A DNA stretch of 64,000 nucleotides from a virus (IMGVR_UViG_3300035698_010466:1-64000); one strand, 5' to 3'; counted from the first letter of the stretch, positions 48,171 through 57,346 are shown. Notes: generated by a model from the sequence alone, not told the origin. Numbers and translations: made by a program.

Positions 48171-48614
48171 ATGTATATAAATGACTTAATACATGAAGCA
48201 AAAATATGGTATAAAGTAAGAAAGATTGCCAAAGAAAATTTAGAAATTTTAGATGAAAATGGATTTAGGGTTGATTGGGTAGGCCGTATTTATACAATTA
48301 TTAATTTACCTGAAGAAGTTATTACTCAGCCTGTTTCAGAAAATGCATACGTTCTTATGACTATGCAAAAATTCAATCAACTATTTTTAGATTTAGGAAT
48401 AGGCAGTGATGTTTTTCCAACATTAAAAAAACTACCAAATCGATTTGCTTATCTTTTATATTTGTCACCGGATAGAGAATTTTTTAAATTTTGGAAAATG
48501 ACTAAATTTTTATTCAGCATAGTCGGATTAGCAATATTACTTCGAATAATCGGTGGTTTGTTTGTTAAGTATTGGGATTATCTTTCTGGATTAATAAGTA
48601 GCATAAATTTATAA
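48171..48614 (+). CDS. membrane-anchored hypothetical protein
   Basis: 147 residues. An N-terminal soluble part (WYKVRKIAKENLEILDENGFRV; VGRIYTIINLPEEV) and one or two C-terminal hydrophobic segments (FLFSIVGLAILLRIIGGLF). A similar layout occurs in conserved T4-like phage proteins of unknown role. Lies between the sigma factor and the nuclease with one-base spacing to the next gene. Confidence 0.6.
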   Translation: MYINDLIHEAKIWYKVRKIAKENLEILDENGFRVDWVGRIYTIINLPEEVITQPVSENAYVLMTMQKFNQLFLDLGIGSDVFPTLKKLPNRFAYLLYLSPDREFFKFWKMTKFLFSIVGLAILLRIIGGLFVKYWDYLSGLISSINL

Positions 48615-48615
48615 T

Positions 48616-49344
48616 ATGTCAATAGTAACTCAAACAATTAATAATAAGCGATATTACTTAATAAGAGATGCGAAACTTCCATCTGTAACATCTATTATTG
48701 GTTCTATGACCGATGATTCATGGTTAGAGAAATGGGAGAAGCGTATAGGTAAAGAAGAAGCTAATCGTATTACAATATTTTCAGCTAATCGTGGTACTAT
48801 CATGCATCAAATGTGTGAGTACTTTTTAGGGTCTATCTTAGAAACTCAAAGAGATCGTTTAATAGAAACACAAACAAGAATAATTAAATTTGTTGAAAAA
48901 GAAGGTTTTACTGACGAGGAATTAAATGTAGGCAGAAAATTATTTTATACATTTTATAATAATGGATTATTCGATAAGATAAAAGATGTAATTAGTTTAG
49001 AGGAGGCGTTGTACTCACATGTATGCGGCGGTTATGCAGGTAGGGTAGATACTATTTATAGAAATAAAAAACTAATGCTACTCATCTTAGATTTTAAGAC
49101 TAGTCGTAAGCTTAAAAAGAAGGAATGGATAAAAAATTATTACATACAAACTGCCGCATATTTTTTAGCTTATTGGGAAATGACAGGCATAAGACCTGAT
49201 GGCGGTGAAGTTTGGATTGCAGTAGAAGATAATGTACCACAAGTCTTTGAAATTTCTTGGGAAGAGATCAAAGAATATGGTAAAGAATTTTTAATGATGG
49301 TTAAAGATTATCATAAACAATATCCCTTACCTAAGAATATATAA
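48616..49344 (+). CDS. PD-(D/E)XK exonuclease (RecB/Cas4-like)
   Basis: 242 residues. PSVTSIIG, RGTIMHQMCEYFL, then the nuclease core GGYAGRVDTIY (Asp), LLILDFKTSRK (D..K) and YIQTAAYFLAYW (the QxxxY motif). This is the RecB-type nuclease seen in phage exonucleases. Probably processes DNA ends in recombination or packaging-related repair. Confidence 0.85.
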   Translation: MSIVTQTINNKRYYLIRDAKLPSVTSIIGSMTDDSWLEKWEKRIGKEEANRITIFSANRGTIMHQMCEYFLGSILETQRDRLIETQTRIIKFVEKEGFTDEELNVGRKLFYTFYNNGLFDKIKDVISLEEALYSHVCGGYAGRVDTIYRNKKLMLLILDFKTSRKLKKKEWIKNYYIQTAAYFLAYWEMTGIRPDGGEVWIAVEDNVPQVFEISWEEIKEYGKEFLMMVKDYHKQYPLPKNI

Positions 49345-49359
49345 AAAAATAATTACCCA

Positions 49360-49650
49360 ATGACCATAAAAAAATTCGCTGAGTTTATTTCTGAAGAATC
49401 TAAATATATTAGAGATAAGAAAGTTAAACACATAGAAGATATCGAAATTAAAGATGGATCTGATAAAAAATTAGAAAAAGAGGTTGATGATTATATGATT
49501 AAAAAAGGCGAGGCATGTCCTCGTTGTGGTGAAGAACCTGATGATTGTGTTTGTAAAGATAAGGATCCGTGGTCAACTCAAAATTATCACAGAGTTCCTA
49601 AAGGAAAGGTGAAAGAGAATAAACCTAAACAAAAATTCAAATCTGATTAA
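49360..49650 (+). CDS. small protein with T4-type capsid-targeting leader and Zn motif
   Basis: 96 residues. The start MTIKKFAEFISEESK closely resembles the capsid-targeting sequence of T4 internal proteins (MKTYQEFIAEA-like), with ISE as a possible gp21 cleavage site. The rest is charged with a CPRCG..CVCK zinc site and a basic tail. An internal head protein injected with DNA is my inference from the leader only. Confidence 0.6.
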   Translation: MTIKKFAEFISEESKYIRDKKVKHIEDIEIKDGSDKKLEKEVDDYMIKKGEACPRCGEEPDDCVCKDKDPWSTQNYHRVPKGKVKENKPKQKFKSD

Positions 49651-49652
49651 TT

Positions 49653-49943
49653 ATGAACAATTTTAATAAATTTTTTAAAGATAATGGTATGATTATAATA
49701 ATAGTCATATTATTATTGTTTTATATTAAATCATGTAATATACATTCTGATGTAGAGAAAACGCAAACCCAAGTAAATAGTATTGAATATAAGATTGATT
49801 CATTAACACAAGTTACAATAGATGAAGATGAAATGGTTGATATCATTAAAGATACACCAGCTTGGAAAACTCTAAGACTTGAAGAAATATCTGATAAAGA
49901 ACATATTTCTATTAATGTCTTAGAAGAAAAAGAAAAGGAATAA
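49653..49943 (+). CDS. single-pass membrane protein
   Basis: 96 residues. One membrane helix at about 13-29 (MIIIIVILLLFYIKSC) followed by a coiled coil (DVEKTQTQVNSIEYKIDSLTQV) and an acidic tail. The layout resembles an inner-membrane spanin or small tethered protein, but there is no diagnostic motif. Its stop overlaps the next ATG (TAATG). Confidence 0.6.
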   Translation: MNNFNKFFKDNGMIIIIVILLLFYIKSCNIHSDVEKTQTQVNSIEYKIDSLTQVTIDEDEMVDIIKDTPAWKTLRLEEISDKEHISINVLEEKEKE

Positions 49944-51148
49944 TGTCTGTAACATATAACGTATCGGATCCATCTTGTTCAATGTCATCTTGTTCAAGAA
50001 TTATTGCACAAGTTAGTTGTATTGATATAATTATGCAAGGGACTACAAGCTGCATAGACATTCAATTATTTGATAGTGATGGAAATCCATTAGATTTAAC
50101 TACTATTGATAAAATAGAATTAAAAGTATTTAATGAACTTGAATGTGTTATTGGAAATTTTTGGTACCCTGAGATACCTTTAAATGAAAATGGATCTTTA
50201 TTAGGAATATTACAAGAAACTGCGACTGGTGGTACAATTGTTAATAAAGGCATCATAAGAGTATGTTTAGCATCAACTACAACTCACACATCACCTGGTG
50301 GTATTTTTGCTGAAATTTTATTGTACACTGAACTTGGAATAGACACGGGATCAACCGGTGGTGAAATGCAATATGATATTGTAGGAATTCCATGTTTTCA
50401 AATAGGAACAATTATTGAATCTAAAATTCTTAATAGTGAATCTGGATTATCAGAAGGTGTTGGTATAAGAGTATTTGGAGGTACGCAGGGAACACAGGGT
50501 ATTCAAGGAATAATTGGAAGCCAAGGTACACAGGGTATTCAGGGTATAATTGGAAATCAAGGTGTCCAGGGAATCCAAGGAACGTTTGGAATTCAAGGTA
50601 TAATTGGAATTCAAGGTGTCCAGGGAATTCAAGGGATGCTTGGAATTCAAGGAACTCAAGGAATTCAAGGAACTCAAGGAACTCAAGGAATTCAAGGTAT
50701 TTTAGGAGTTCAAGGTATTCAGGGTGTAGCAGGATTTGGTTTTGGTGAATATTTTACATTAAGTGCATTTACTATACCTTCTCATAAGGCTGATGTTTTA
50801 ACATTATATGATAAAGATTATAATCAATTTTCACATTATGACATAGACAATAATACTATAGTATGGTTTGAAGCAAGTATTGTAGCAATTGGTGGAACCG
50901 ATAACATTTATGCAACATGGCTATATAGAGGTAGTATACAAAGAGGAAGCACTTTAATTTCTCTTATATGGTCTTATGCTGGCGATCCGGTATTAGTTCA
51001 TGGCGGTAATCAATTTGATTTAGAATTAACAGTACGTCTTAATAATAGTTCTAATGGTGGATTGGATTTTTATGTGGACAGTGATAACATCACTGATATT
51101 GTTTATTGGGCAGGGGAATTAAAAATTATAAAAAGAACTTTTATATAA
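49943..51148 (+). CDS. collagen-like tail fibre or head-fibre protein
   Basis: 401 residues. N-terminal domain of about 175 residues with strands and several Cys, then about 80 residues of uninterrupted G-x-Q/I triplets of the GTQGIQGIIG type (50481-50730), then a C-terminal sandwich domain with ENYTLSAF-like GEYFTLSAFTIP, VWFEASI, FDLELTVRLNN. Collagen-like triplets form trimeric rods in phage fibres. The exact attachment site (tail, head or baseplate) is unknown. Confidence 0.8.
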   Translation: MSVTYNVSDPSCSMSSCSRIIAQVSCIDIIMQGTTSCIDIQLFDSDGNPLDLTTIDKIELKVFNELECVIGNFWYPEIPLNENGSLLGILQETATGGTIVNKGIIRVCLASTTTHTSPGGIFAEILLYTELGIDTGSTGGEMQYDIVGIPCFQIGTIIESKILNSESGLSEGVGIRVFGGTQGTQGIQGIIGSQGTQGIQGIIGNQGVQGIQGTFGIQGIIGIQGVQGIQGMLGIQGTQGIQGTQGTQGIQGILGVQGIQGVAGFGFGEYFTLSAFTIPSHKADVLTLYDKDYNQFSHYDIDNNTIVWFEASIVAIGGTDNIYATWLYRGSIQRGSTLISLIWSYAGDPVLVHGGNQFDLELTVRLNNSSNGGLDFYVDSDNITDIVYWAGELKIIKRTFI

Positions 51149-51151
51149 ATT

Positions 51152-51907
51152 ATGAAAAATAAAATAGTACATTATTCAATTATAATAATATTTGCTAGTT
51201 TATATTTTTTGGTTGCTACAATATCAATGATAAATTCTGTATCATTTTTCGATATTGCTCACGAAGGAATTATGAATTGGGCATTAGCAATAGGATTTGA
51301 ATTAGGTGCAGCTGCATCATTGGCGGCTATTATAATTTTACAAAAAACAAACCAAACGTTAGTTTGGGGTTTATTTTTAATTTTAACTTCATTTCAAATG
51401 ATGGCTAATTCATTTCATGCGTTCATAAATTTAGAAAATTATATGGCGTGGATTGAACTATTTGGATTACAAGATGAATCATTAATTTATAAAAAAAGAA
51501 TAGTATCAATAGTTAGTGGTGCAATTTTACCTTTAGTGGCACTAGGATTTATTAAATCATTAGTAGATTACATTAGACCGTCATCAAAAGAAGAACCACT
51601 AAAGCCAATACCTGAATACATACCTGACTACAATGAAACCGATGAAACCGTTGATTGGGATACAATAGAAGAATCAAAAGAAAACAAAGATAACAGTACA
51701 AATATAAGTTCCGAATCGGAAACAGTTATAGAGACTGAAGAATTACTTGATGATACATCAGAAAAGGTAGAATCATCGTTACAAACTAAATCTCCAGAAG
51801 AAACTGAACCTCAAATTATTGAGAAACCTTCAGTTGAAGAAACTAAAAAAAATAACGATAATTCTAATAAAAGGGTATATCAAAAGCAACATGTTTATAA
51901 ACCATAA
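51152..51907 (+). CDS. membrane protein with acidic tail
   Basis: 251 residues. Four likely membrane helices within the first 140 (YSIIIIFASLYFLVATI; ALAIGFELGAAASLAAIIIL; LVWGLFLILTSFQMMA; IVSGAILPLVALGFI) and a long Glu/Thr/Ser-rich cytoplasmic tail. No family recalled with certainty; similar four-helix proteins occur in T4-like phages as hypotheticals. Starts 3 bases after the fibre gene. Confidence 0.6.
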   Translation: MKNKIVHYSIIIIFASLYFLVATISMINSVSFFDIAHEGIMNWALAIGFELGAAASLAAIIILQKTNQTLVWGLFLILTSFQMMANSFHAFINLENYMAWIELFGLQDESLIYKKRIVSIVSGAILPLVALGFIKSLVDYIRPSSKEEPLKPIPEYIPDYNETDETVDWDTIEESKENKDNSTNISSESETVIETEELLDDTSEKVESSLQTKSPEETEPQIIEKPSVEETKKNNDNSNKRVYQKQHVYKP

Positions 51908-51946
51908 ATAAACAATCTTCTCTAATTAATTTGTGGATTAAAATAA

Positions 51947-52681
51947 ATGTATAATATGTCGGGTAAAACCAACGATGATGAGAAATTTCGTAAAAAAAGA
52001 GTTATTAAAAATCCAATTAAGTTTAAATTACAATTAAATGAAGAACAAAAATTAACCAAAGAGCAAATATTAAATAATACCATAACATTACTTGCTGGTA
52101 AAGCAGGAAGTGGAAAAACGTTATTGGCCTGCCAAATTGCATTAGATGGATTATTTAGAAACGAATATAGCAAAATCATAATAACACGTCCAACTGTATC
52201 AAAAGAAGATATCGGTTTTTTACCAGGGGATCTGCATGATAAAATGGATCCATGGGTACAACCAATTTATCAAAACATGTATCTTTTATATGATAAAGTT
52301 AAAATCGATAAATACATATCTGATGGAAAAATTGAAATAGTTCCAGTATCATTTATGCGTGGACGAACTTTTATAGATTCTTGTTTAATTGAAGGTGAAG
52401 TGATATTAACTAAAGATAATGGATATATGAAAGTTGAAGATATTTTAAGCGATATTATACTTGGAATATTTCATAATGTATTATCTTATAATGAAACTAC
52501 TAATATATTTGAATATAAATTATTAGATGCAATATCACCCGCTAACATAAATTCATACATAGAAATTGAATTAGAAAATGGTGATATTACAAAAGTTTCG
52601 TCTGACCATGAATTTTATACCAAACGAGGTTTAATTAAAGCAAAAAATTTATTAGATTCTGATGAAATACTTTCATTATAA
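51947..52681 (+). CDS. phoH: PhoH-like ATPase N-extein plus split-intein N fragment
   Basis: First piece of a fractured PhoH-family ATPase. N-extein, 145 residues: LAGKAGSGKTLLACQIAL (P-loop), IITRPTVSKEDIGFLPGD and SFMRGRTFIDS. At 52382 it turns into intein: CLIEGEVILTKDNGYMKV (block A) and TKVSSDHEFYTKRG (block B), 99 residues to the stop. The break after block B is the usual split position. Its partner begins at 54070. Start is ATG 51947 or 51956. PhoH is a helicase-like host-associated gene common in phages; role uncertain. Confidence 0.88.
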   Translation: MYNMSGKTNDDEKFRKKRVIKNPIKFKLQLNEEQKLTKEQILNNTITLLAGKAGSGKTLLACQIALDGLFRNEYSKIIITRPTVSKEDIGFLPGDLHDKMDPWVQPIYQNMYLLYDKVKIDKYISDGKIEIVPVSFMRGRTFIDSCLIEGEVILTKDNGYMKVEDILSDIILGIFHNVLSYNETTNIFEYKLLDAISPANINSYIEIELENGDITKVSSDHEFYTKRGLIKAKNLLDSDEILSL

Positions 52682-52702
52682 GTGATGAAATACACATAAT
52701 AA

Positions 52703-52718
52703 GAATATATAAAATAAA
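52703..52718 (+). promoter_or_regulatory. late-promoter-like box before intein-gap endonuclease
   Basis: GAATATATAAAATAAA, identical to the boxes before the endonucleases at 27118 and 32972, 8 bases before the ATG at 52727. Confidence 0.6.
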
Positions 52719-52726
52719 ACTATATA

Positions 52727-54077
52727 ATGAATAATTTTTATATATATGTGTATTTAAACCCATTTAAAAAAATTAAATATATTACATCAGCGCGTTCATT
52801 TGAATATGAACCAATTTATGTTGGTAAAGGAAAATAACCGAATTTTTGATCATATAACACCTAGTTATTTAAAAATTAATAATCATAGATATCATTTACT
52901 AAATAAAATAATTAATGAAGTTGGTTTAGATTATTATAAAGAAAATTTTATTATTAAGATTAAAGATAATTTAATCGAAGATAACGCGTTAAAATTAGAA
53001 TATGATATAATGTATGAATTAGGAACATTTTATGATATACACCCTTTAATTAAAAATGGCCCTTTATTAAATTTTATGTTATGTGGAGTTAAAAATCCTA
53101 TTTTATATGGTAATAAAAATCCAAAGTATAATAGATCTTATTTAGATGTCTGGAAAGAAAAATACCCATTAATAATTTACAATAACATGCTCGAAGATCA
53201 TAAAAAGATATTATCTAATGCTGGTAAAAAATATTGGAATACTTTAAATGAAGGTGATTATAAAAAAAGATGTGAAACCATTAAAAAAAATGTAAACGAA
53301 TATTGGAATAACTTAAGTGAAGATGAATATGAGAATGTCATAAGACAACGAACAAATAATTTTAAAAATTTTTATAAAAAATATAAAACATTTAAAAATT
53401 ATTATATTGAAAAATTTGGATTAGTAGAGGGGTTACAGAAAGAAGCTGAACGAAATATGAGTATTAGTATAGGTATACTTAATTTTTGGAAAAATGCATC
53501 TGATGATTTTAAAAATAAACATAAACTAAATTCTTATAAAGGTCTCAAGATTTTCTTTGATAATTATTATAGTGTTGATAATTATCAATTACAGAAATTA
53601 GGACATGCTGAATTTAAAAAATATAAAGTAAAACTTAGCAAAAAACAATCAAATTCACAAAAATTAAGATGGCAAAATATAACAGAATATGAAAAAACAA
53701 TAATGTCTAATAAGAAAAAACAACAATATAAAAATTTTATTAATACACTGTCTAACGAAGAATATTTGGAATATAAAAAAAGTATATCAGGCAAAAATAA
53801 TCCAATGTATGGCAAAGGTGATTTAGTAAAGGGTAATAAAAACGGTAGAGCTACACAATGGATTATTCATATGCCTACCGGTGAAAAATATTTTTGTGAT
53901 GGGAGTTTTAAAAGATTTTGTAAGGATATTTTACGAAAATATAAACCACAACCTCATAGAAAATATTTAATGGAAATATTAAATACAAATGAACCTATTA
54001 ATGGTTGGTATTTTAAAAAAATTAATAAAAATATTGATCAAAATATTGATAAAAAAAAATATATCATTTATGAATAG
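52727..54077 (+). pseudogene. GIY-YIG homing endonuclease in PhoH intein gap, frameshifted
   Basis: From ATG 52727 the frame gives MNNFYIYVYLNPFKK and YEPIYVGKGK, a clear GIY-YIG start, then hits TAA at 52835. Skipping the T at 52835 joins it to NRIFDHITPSYL, which runs to 54077. The body has lysine-rich helices, GKNNPMYGKG (a NUMOD3-like motif) and WIIHMPTGEKYFCDGSF. Without the first 36 residues the nuclease lacks the GIY motif, so the break matters. It could be a sequence error, a recent inactivation or a +1 frameshift at AAA-UAA-C. The end overlaps the C-intein start by 8 bases. Confidence 0.7.
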
Positions 54078-54468
54078 TATTAAAATAAAAAAAATAACAA
54101 TTATCGATGATCCAGTGTTAAGATATTCAGTAAATGTACAGGATAATCATAATTATATATCAACTGGAAATTTATTATCAAAAAATTGTATAATTGTAGA
54201 TGAAGCACAAAATGTTACAAATGACCAAATGGAAATGATTGTTACAAGAGTAGGGCTAAGATCTAAAATGGTCATATGTGGAGATGATGGGCAAGTAGAT
54301 TTAAAAAATAGAAAAGATTCAGGTTTTAAATTTTTATATAAATGCTCTTCTAAGATTAAAAATTTAGAAGCAATTACTTTATTACAAAATCATAGAGATC
54401 CTATTGTAGATGATCTTATTGATGTTTATAATGAAGAATATGAAAAAAGAAATGGTAAAAATAAATAA
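54070..54468 (+). CDS. phoH: split-intein C fragment plus PhoH C-extein
   Basis: Second piece of PhoH. ATG 54070 opens a 39-residue C-intein: KITIIDDPVLRYSVNVQDNHNYIS (block F type) and LLSKN at the junction (penultimate Lys instead of the common His). The +1 residue is Cys, followed by IIVDEAQN, the PhoH Walker B. Splicing would give RGRTFIDS-CIIVDEAQN and a 238-residue ATPase, a normal length. The C-extein keeps VICGDDGQVDL and LLQNHRDPIVDDL. Start chosen at 54070 rather than 53989 because the earlier part lies in the endonuclease gene. Confidence 0.87.
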   Translation: MNSIKIKKITIIDDPVLRYSVNVQDNHNYISTGNLLSKNCIIVDEAQNVTNDQMEMIVTRVGLRSKMVICGDDGQVDLKNRKDSGFKFLYKCSSKIKNLEAITLLQNHRDPIVDDLIDVYNEEYEKRNGKNK

Positions 54469-54475
54469 AGAAATT

Positions 54476-55414
54476 ATGTGGCTTAAATTTGGTTCAAAAG
54501 GAAATGATGTAAAAACATTACAAAAATTTTTAGGTATAAGTATCGATGGAATATTTGGTAAAAAAACAGAAAATCATGTAATGCATTGGCAAAGAGATCA
54601 TATGTTAAAAGATGATGGAATTGTTGGTAATATTACATGGAAGTCTATGATGGTATCAGCAACAACAGATTTACAAGAAAATCAAAATCATAATTTTCTT
54701 ATTCATAAATATCATTTATCTGATGATGAATATCTTAAAGCAAATATTAAACCTTTGTGGATTTTTATACATCATACCGCCGGTTGGGATAATCCATATA
54801 CTACAATTAAAGATTGGGAAACTGATTCACGAGGTCCGGTTGGAGTTAAATATGTTATAGGTGGAAAATCTGTAAAGGGTGGTACACCAAAATATGATGG
54901 GGAAATTGTCGAAGCAATACCTGATGAAAACTGGGCTTGGCATTTAGGTATAGGTACTACTAATATGCATAAAAATTCAATAGGAATCGAATTATGTAAT
55001 TTTGGTTATTTAGAACTTGGTGGATATCATAAGTATGATAATAAAACACGAAAGAAAATATGGATTCCTAAAGATTCTAATAAGTATTATACATATGTAG
55101 GTACTATTGTTGTTAAAAGTGAAGTTGTTGAATTAGATAAACCTTTTAAAGGATATAAGTATTGGCATCGATATTCAGATAATCAAATTAAATCACTCAA
55201 AGAATTATTATTATGGTTAATTGATCATTATAATATAGACATCTCATTCAGTTTACCTCAAATGATAGTACAACATGGCGATGAAGCATTCGATTTTAAT
55301 AACGATGTACTTAAAGGGAGTGTTAAAGGCATCTTTTCTCATTCAAACGTGCGTCATGATAAGGTTGATATTTTTCCACAAAAGGAAATGAAAGATATGT
55401 TAATGAGTTTATAA
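54476..55414 (+). CDS. endolysin: peptidoglycan-binding domain plus amidase
   Basis: 312 residues from ATG 54476. Peptidoglycan-binding domain first: MWLKFGSKGNDVKTLQKFLG, IDGIFGKKTENHVMHWQ, DGIVGNITW. Then N-acetylmuramoyl-L-alanine amidase (Amidase_2): LWIFIHHTAGW with the zinc His, a tail around WAWHLGIGT (second His), NSIGIELCNFG, and a late VRHDKVDIFP. It cleaves the peptidoglycan amide bond at lysis. Lack of a signal peptide means a holin is needed; the membrane protein genes at 9801 and 51152 are candidates. Confidence 0.9.
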   Translation: MWLKFGSKGNDVKTLQKFLGISIDGIFGKKTENHVMHWQRDHMLKDDGIVGNITWKSMMVSATTDLQENQNHNFLIHKYHLSDDEYLKANIKPLWIFIHHTAGWDNPYTTIKDWETDSRGPVGVKYVIGGKSVKGGTPKYDGEIVEAIPDENWAWHLGIGTTNMHKNSIGIELCNFGYLELGGYHKYDNKTRKKIWIPKDSNKYYTYVGTIVVKSEVVELDKPFKGYKYWHRYSDNQIKSLKELLLWLIDHYNIDISFSLPQMIVQHGDEAFDFNNDVLKGSVKGIFSHSNVRHDKVDIFPQKEMKDMLMSL

Positions 55415-55487
55415 TGAATAAAATAATTAAATAATATGAAACTAATTAATGGTTTGATTATATAAAAATAAAATAAAAATTATAATT

Positions 55488-55763
55488 ATGACAAATAATC
55501 AAGTTCCAGATGAATTAAATGCTTCGCAAGCTATTAATGTATTAATACAAGCTGTTAGAATTGGTCAATCTAAAGGGGCATTTACTATAGAAGATGCTGA
55601 ATTGATTGGAAAGGCAATTAAATTATTTAATCCTCCAGCTGATGGGGATACTCAAACCGATCCTGCTATGAATGAAACTCCGGAAGCTCCATCATCTACT
55701 AAGCCAATAGTAAAAAAAACTGCTCTTAAACAAGTAAAGACACCTACTAAAAATAAGAAATAG
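55488..55763 (+). CDS. small hypothetical protein
   Basis: 91 residues. A helical N-terminal half, ASQAINVLIQAVRIGQSKGAFTIEDAELIGKAIKLF, resembles a short conserved phage motif of unknown role. The C-terminal part is a Pro/Thr/Lys-rich tail. An AT-box with TATAAAAATAAAATAAA lies upstream. Confidence 0.55.
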   Translation: MTNNQVPDELNASQAINVLIQAVRIGQSKGAFTIEDAELIGKAIKLFNPPADGDTQTDPAMNETPEAPSSTKPIVKKTALKQVKTPTKNKK

Positions 55764-55787
55764 AATTAATTTTTGATATTATGAATT

Positions 55788-55820
55788 AGGAGAGGATATA
55801 TTAATATATTCTCTTTCCTA
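55788..55820 (+). terminator. possible terminator hairpin
   Basis: AGGAGAGGATATA and TATATTCTCTTTCCT form a long imperfect hairpin (two bulges) just after the stop at 55763. A strong T-run is lacking, so termination is uncertain. Confidence 0.4.
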
Positions 55821-55852
55821 TTTGTATGAATATATATATAAAATTAACTATA

Positions 55853-57346
55853 ATGACAAAGAAGCTGATTAGAAAATTGAATTTACGTACAGTTACTTCA
55901 TATGTTCCTAAAAATGCAAAGGTAAATATAAAAGTAAAACATATAAAAACAGCTAAACCTTCTACAGCTAAACCTTCTACAGAAAATGCAAAAATTAAAA
56001 CTGTCATGTATAATAAAACTTCTATAAATTTACCTAGACGAAGAAGTAATAGAGTATTTATTATTGGTGGTGGTCCTAGTGTATCAAATTTTGATATAAC
56101 TTCATTAGTAAATGAAGAAACTATTTGTATAAACAAATCAATTGACATTATACCTAATCCTACATATTTTATTACTATGGATTATAGTTTTTTTGGTAAA
56201 ATTAATTCTAGTATAAAATCAATTACAAGTAAAGCAAAATATAGTTACTTTATTCTTAATCGTGAACATTCTTTTATAAAAATTGAAAAAGGTATAGTTA
56301 GAGATACTAGAATTAACATGGTTTATAGAAATATACATAATTTTACGAATGTTATAGAATCATTTAGAAGCTCAAATGATGGAAAATTTGGATTAGACGT
56401 TAAGCATTTTTCTCATGGGTCTAATAGTGGATTTTGTGCTATACAGCTTGCATTGTTATTAGGCTATGAAGAGATATATCTTGTTGGTTTTGATTTAACA
56501 ACAGAAGGTCATAAAACTCATTATCATGATGCATATCAAGAACGTGAAGTACACTTTAAAAGGAAATTAGATAGTTATAAACAATCATTAGAAACTGCAA
56601 TTAATCACCTAGATAAAAAGAACTCCCGAATTTTTACATTAACAGATTCTCCAGTTATAATTAAGATTGTGCCTAAGATAAATATTGCCGATTTAAGTAA
56701 CACTAAACAAAGTATAATTAAATCTCAAAATAAACCTTCACAAATGTCTAAGTTAAATAATTTAATGATAGTTGCATATTATACATTAAATACTCCATAT
56801 GAACAAGAAGCAAATAAATTAAAAACATCTTTAGATAAATTAGGTTTACATTATGATATTGTAGGCGTCCAGAATTTAGGTAATTGGCAAGCGAATACTC
56901 GATTTAAAGCTAAATTTATGGAGGATATGCTAGTAAAACATAAGAATAAAAATTTATTATATGTTGACGCTGATGCTATATTTCATAGTGTACCAGTATT
57001 ATTTGAAAATTATGACTGTGATATTGGAGTTAGATGGCAAGACTTTAGATGGAGAAAAAATGAATGTCTAAGTGGTACGATTTATATGGCTAATAATCAA
57101 ACGACATTAGACTTATGTAAAAAATGGCAGAACATTAATGTTAGGGAAGGTAATAAAGCTAAAACATTTGAACAATGGAATCTTGGTAAAGTTATTGAAG
57201 AAATGCGGAATAAAGGTAAATTAAAAGATAAAAATTTACCACCAGAGTATACATTTATTTTTGATAGTATGAAAAAAATGTATCCCAATATTAAACCAAT
57301 TATTGAACATTTTCAAGCAAGTAGAAGGCTTCGCAATCAAGTGTAA
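55853..57346 (+). CDS. DUF115-like domain fused to glycosyltransferase
   Basis: 497 residues from ATG 55853 (an upstream ATG at 55826 overlaps the promoter box). After a basic leader: FIIGGGPSVSNFDITSL, CINKSIDII, FITMDYSFF, FSHGSNSGFCAIQLALLLGY and YLVGFDLTTEGHKTHYH, the same family as the gene at 3972. The last 210 residues are a separate GT-A-like domain with MIVAYYTLNTPYE, NTRFKAKFMEDML, LLYVDADAIF (DxD) and FEQWNLGKVIEEM, similar to nucleotide-sugar transferases. The fusion suggests both domains act on one surface glycan. Confidence 0.8.
   Translation: MTKKLIRKLNLRTVTSYVPKNAKVNIKVKHIKTAKPSTAKPSTENAKIKTVMYNKTSINLPRRRSNRVFIIGGGPSVSNFDITSLVNEETICINKSIDIIPNPTYFITMDYSFFGKINSSIKSITSKAKYSYFILNREHSFIKIEKGIVRDTRINMVYRNIHNFTNVIESFRSSNDGKFGLDVKHFSHGSNSGFCAIQLALLLGYEEIYLVGFDLTTEGHKTHYHDAYQEREVHFKRKLDSYKQSLETAINHLDKKNSRIFTLTDSPVIIKIVPKINIADLSNTKQSIIKSQNKPSQMSKLNNLMIVAYYTLNTPYEQEANKLKTSLDKLGLHYDIVGVQNLGNWQANTRFKAKFMEDMLVKHKNKNLLYVDADAIFHSVPVLFENYDCDIGVRWQDFRWRKNECLSGTIYMANNQTTLDLCKKWQNINVREGNKAKTFEQWNLGKVIEEMRNKGKLKDKNLPPEYTFIFDSMKKMYPNIKPIIEHFQASRRLRNQV

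Noticed and set aside
50481-50730. Repeat tract considered as a DNA satellite or recombination site
   Set aside because: It is in frame and encodes G-x-y triplets of a collagen-like fibre, which explains the repetition.
55801-56148. Minus-strand open frame opposite the DUF115/transferase gene
   Set aside because: Hydrophobic only because it is antisense to A-rich codons; the plus-strand protein has clear motifs over the same bases.
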